Under the pieces are notes generated by a model. That model was given only the letters and a program-made list of their open reading frames with translations, was not told the DNA's origin and did no database searches. Positions 13,812 through 15,559 of a stretch of 15,559 nucleotides of DNA are shown here, one piece after another; position 1 is the stretch's first letter; every line of letters begins with the position of its first letter. The position numbers and the translations under genes are program-made. Source of the DNA: PWQG01 sp051747985. GTDB taxonomy: Bacteria > Pseudomonadota > Gammaproteobacteria > Pseudomonadales > Pseudohongiellaceae. The stretch is from NCBI GenBank assembly GCA_051747985.1, contig JBNJGU010000048.1:1-15559 (forward strand). Direction: 5' to 3'.

Positions 13812-13841
13812 GTTACAGGACCGTGATCGTTACGCTATTAT
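13812..13841 (+). promoter_or_regulatory. Candidate sigma-70 promoter for cysQ
   Basis: GTTACA (13812-13817) and TATTAT (13836-13841) are 18 bases apart, with four and five consensus matches. The start would be near 13848, only about 18 bases before the cysQ ATG and just before its ribosome site GGAGGAG (13852-13858). The divergent yrfG promoter must lie in the same 109-base gap, but no convincing box pair was found for it. Confidence 0.5.
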
Positions 13842-13865
13842 GCCCGGCCATGGAGGAGACCCATC

Positions 13866-14735
13866 ATGAATGCGGAAACCGAGCAGAAACAGTTGCAGTC
13901 ATGGCTGGCGGGTGCTGGCCTGATCGCTTTTCAGGCCGGGCAGGCCATACTGGAGATCTACGAACGCGGCGCCGAACGGCTGACCGTGGAAACCAAGGCG
14001 GACGATTCTCCGCTGACCGAGGCTGACCGTCGTGCCCACCACGTCATCACCGGGGCGCTGCGGGGCCTGACGCCCGCCATACCGGTGCTGTCCGAGGAAT
14101 CGGAGGAGGTATCGTACGCCGAACGCCGTCAATGGCAGACCTACTGGCTGGTCGATCCGCTGGACGGGACCAGGGAGTTCATCAACCGCAACGGGGAATT
14201 CACGGTCAATATCGCGCTGATCGTGGATGGCGAGCCGGTACTGGGTGTCGTGCATGTGCCCGTCAGTGGTACCACCTACACGGGGCTGGTGGGGGAAGGT
14301 GCCTGGTGCTATCGCGAGGGACGGGAGGCGCAGCCGATAGGTGTGCGTTCCCTGTCCGGACAGCGTTCGCTGAATGTGGTGGGGAGCCGGCGCCACGGCG
14401 CCGAGGCGCTGGAGGCGATGCTGGCCACCCTGCGCCAGCATTTCGACGAGGTGAACCTGGTCAGCATGGGCAGTTCGCTGAAGATCTGCCTGCTCGCCGA
14501 GGGCGAAGCCGATCTGTACCCGCGCCTGGGGCCAACTTCAGAGTGGGATACGGCGGCTGCACATGCGGTTCTGAGGGCCGCCGGCGGGGACATTGTCACC
14601 GCCGATTTCGAGCCGCTGCGCTACAACGGCAAGGACAGTCTCCTGAATCCGTATTTCCTGGCTCTGGGTGACCCGGATTTCCCCTGGCAGCCGCTGCAGT
14701 TGCTTGAAAACGACCAGTCAGCTCCGCTAGAGTAA
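13866..14735 (+). CDS. cysQ: 3'(2'),5'-bisphosphate nucleotidase CysQ
   Basis: A 289-residue member of the inositol monophosphatase-like metal phosphatases, somewhat longer than E. coli CysQ (246). Lithium-sensitive phosphatase signatures are visible: TKADDSPLTEAD (44-54), LSEES (E77), WLVDPLDGTREF (D97, D100) and the C-terminal GPTSEWDTAAAHAVLRAAGG (D228). CysQ hydrolyses 3'-phosphoadenosine 5'-phosphate, a by-product of sulfate assimilation, to AMP, which keeps PAPS reductase uninhibited. The TREF context and the SEWDTAAAHAVL motif favour CysQ over SuhB-type inositol phosphatase. The ATG at 13866 follows GGAGGAG. The stop codon overlaps the predicted promoter of the downstream tRNA gene. 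Confidence 0.93.
   Translation: MNAETEQKQLQSWLAGAGLIAFQAGQAILEIYERGAERLTVETKADDSPLTEADRRAHHVITGALRGLTPAIPVLSEESEEVSYAERRQWQTYWLVDPLDGTREFINRNGEFTVNIALIVDGEPVLGVVHVPVSGTTYTGLVGEGAWCYREGREAQPIGVRSLSGQRSLNVVGSRRHGAEALEAMLATLRQHFDEVNLVSMGSSLKICLLAEGEADLYPRLGPTSEWDTAAAHAVLRAAGGDIVTADFEPLRYNGKDSLLNPYFLALGDPDFPWQPLQLLENDQSAPLE
14704..14733 (+). promoter_or_regulatory. Candidate promoter for tRNA-Gln
   Basis: TTGAAA (14704-14709) and TAGAGT (14728-14733) are separated by 18 bases. The pair is inside the last codons of cysQ, and a start near 14740 would leave a short 5' leader of under 30 bases before the mature tRNA. Plausible, but the -10 box matches only four of six positions. Confidence 0.4.
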
Positions 14736-14767
14736 AGACGCTGGTGCTGGATGAGACCGGTTTCTGC

Positions 14768-14841
14768 TGGGGCATCGTCTAGCGGCAGGACTGCGGACTC
14801 TGACTCCGCCAACCCAGGTTCGAATCCTGGTGCCCCAGCCA
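14768..14841 (+). tRNA. tRNA-Gln (anticodon CTG)
   Basis: A complete 74-base cloverleaf. Acceptor stem TGGGGCA (14768-14774) pairs with TGCCCCA (14831-14837), with discriminator G and encoded CCA at 14839-14841. The D-arm contains AGCGGCAGGA. The anticodon stem GCGGA/TCCGC encloses the loop CTCTGAC, which reads anticodon CTG for Gln codon CAG. The T-arm is CCAGG-TTCGAAT-CCTGG. The U1-A72 pair next to G73 also fits bacterial tRNA-Gln identity. A single tRNA gene with no neighbouring tRNA visible. Confidence 0.97.
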
Positions 14842-14861
14842 ATTTCCTCTGCCAGGGAGGA

Positions 14862-15559
14862 TCAGGGCAGATGCTCCGGCGGCACCAGCGCCAGCCGGAA
14901 CCCGATATTGGCCCGGCGGGCGCCGGGATCCACGGCGCCGCGGACAGCGCCCCGTACATTGTTGATCGAGTCGCTGTAGGATCCGCCGCGCATCACCCAC
15001 AGTGCCTCGCCGTCCAGCTGCTCGAAATCATCGGACGGATCCCAGGGGTAATCCTGCATGGGGCTGCGCGTCAGCTCCCACACATTGCCGCTCATGTCCT
15101 GCAGTCCCCAGGCGCAGCGGATGCAGGTCAGACTGCCGACGGCCACGGTATCGGAATTGTCGAAGTTGGCGAAGCCCGGTTGTGGCTGAGAGCCCCAGGG
15201 AAAGATCCGTGCATCCGTGCCCCGTGCACCCTTTTCCCACTCCGCTTCCGAGGGCAGCGTGATCCGCCAACCGGCGGCAAGCCGCTCCCGTACCCTTTCC
15301 GGTGTGCGTTCCGAAGCCAGCAATTCCTCCTGCAACCACCGTGCGTAATTCAGTGCATCGACCCAGGTCACCTGCGTCACCGGATGGGCATCGCGACCCC
15401 GCCAGGCGTCCCCGGCCACCGTGTAACTGGTGCTGTCGACGAAAGTCCGGAACTGAGCGACGGTGGTCTCATGGCGGGCCAGGTAGTACAGCGGCAGGTT
15501 GACCTCGCCCTGGCGGCGGGTCCGTGACCAGCGCTCATTGCCATATGCCATGCGATCGG
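14862..15559 (-). CDS. FGE/SUMF1-family protein (formylglycine-generating-enzyme-like), C-terminal part, incomplete at right edge
   Basis: The frame is open to the window edge; codons upstream of the internal ATG at 15551 continue in frame, so the start probably lies outside. About 230 residues are visible. They show the FGE-sulfatase fold signatures: LARHETTVAQFRTFV, HPVTQVTWVDALNYARWL, ITLPSEAEWEKGARG, FPWG, GLQDMSGNVWELT, MRGGSYSD and a C-terminal ANIGFRLAL. In true FGE the segment after RGGS carries the copper-binding active-site cysteines; here it reads SINNVRGAVRGAV with none, so sulfatase activation is unlikely. A CIRC pair upstream of GLQDMSGN is unusual. Related non-FGE members include PvdO-like and kinase-linked domains. 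It follows tRNA-Gln tail-to-tail. Family firm, function open. Confidence 0.88.
   Translation of the reverse strand, partial: DRMAYGNERWSRTRRQGEVNLPLYYLARHETTVAQFRTFVDSTSYTVAGDAWRGRDAHPVTQVTWVDALNYARWLQEELLASERTPERVRERLAAGWRITLPSEAEWEKGARGTDARIFPWGSQPQPGFANFDNSDTVAVGSLTCIRCAWGLQDMSGNVWELTRSPMQDYPWDPSDDFEQLDGEALWVMRGGSYSDSINNVRGAVRGAVDPGARRANIGFRLALVPPEHLP

Noticed and set aside
14768..14841. tRNA-Gln 3' end as an integration (att) site
   Set aside because: No second copy of the tRNA 3' end, integrase or foreign gene block is visible in the window.
14836..14866. TCTGCC/GGCAGA inverted repeat between tRNA-Gln and the FGE-like gene as a terminator
   Set aside because: Stem of only six pairs with a 12-base loop and no proper T-run on either strand.

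Overview
The window is ordinary-looking chromosomal DNA of a moderately high-GC gammaproteobacterium. The rho, hemB, gshA, pckA, trxA and yrfG products all resemble Pseudomonas or enterobacterial proteins. Two blocks of conserved gene order support this: ubiD-rho-trxA with hemB close by (a Pseudomonas-like arrangement), and pckA-hslR-yrfG (an E. coli-like arrangement). I would not name a genus. The coding sequences tile the window densely; the longest non-coding stretch is about 300 bases, upstream of rho. No IS element, CRISPR array or prophage gene was seen.

Layout from left to right. (1) The 3' end of an NADP-dependent, zinc-independent oxidoreductase. (2) A vapBC toxin-antitoxin pair behind a strong AT-rich promoter that overlaps an inverted repeat; this is the most accessory-looking part of the window. 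(3) A minus-strand block trxA, rho, ubiD with a long rho leader, preceded by hemB on the same strand with its own promoter. (4) Divergent from hemB, a two-domain fusion of a TVP38/DedA-type membrane protein with a flavin disulfide reductase. It is convergent, with a 3-base gap, to dsbB. (5) Divergent from dsbB, a small exported FliL-like protein whose 3' end overlaps the 3' end of gshA. (6) gshA and pckA on the minus strand, 50 bases apart. (7) The yrfG-hslR operon on the minus strand, ending at an intrinsic terminator just before pckA. (8) Divergent from yrfG, cysQ, then tRNA-Gln(CTG). (9) The C-terminal part of an FGE/sulfatase-modifying-factor-like protein that runs off the right edge.

Functionally, several genes concern thiol-disulfide and sulfur chemistry: thioredoxin, the TVP38-disulfide reductase fusion, DsbB, glutamate-cysteine ligase and CysQ. 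Others are housekeeping: Rho, haem synthesis (HemB), ubiquinone synthesis (UbiD) and gluconeogenesis (PckA). I see no multi-gene novel defence or biosynthetic system. The items most worth a second look are the TVP38-oxidoreductase fusion, the FGE-like protein without its catalytic cysteines, the exported FliL-like orphan, and the rho leader.
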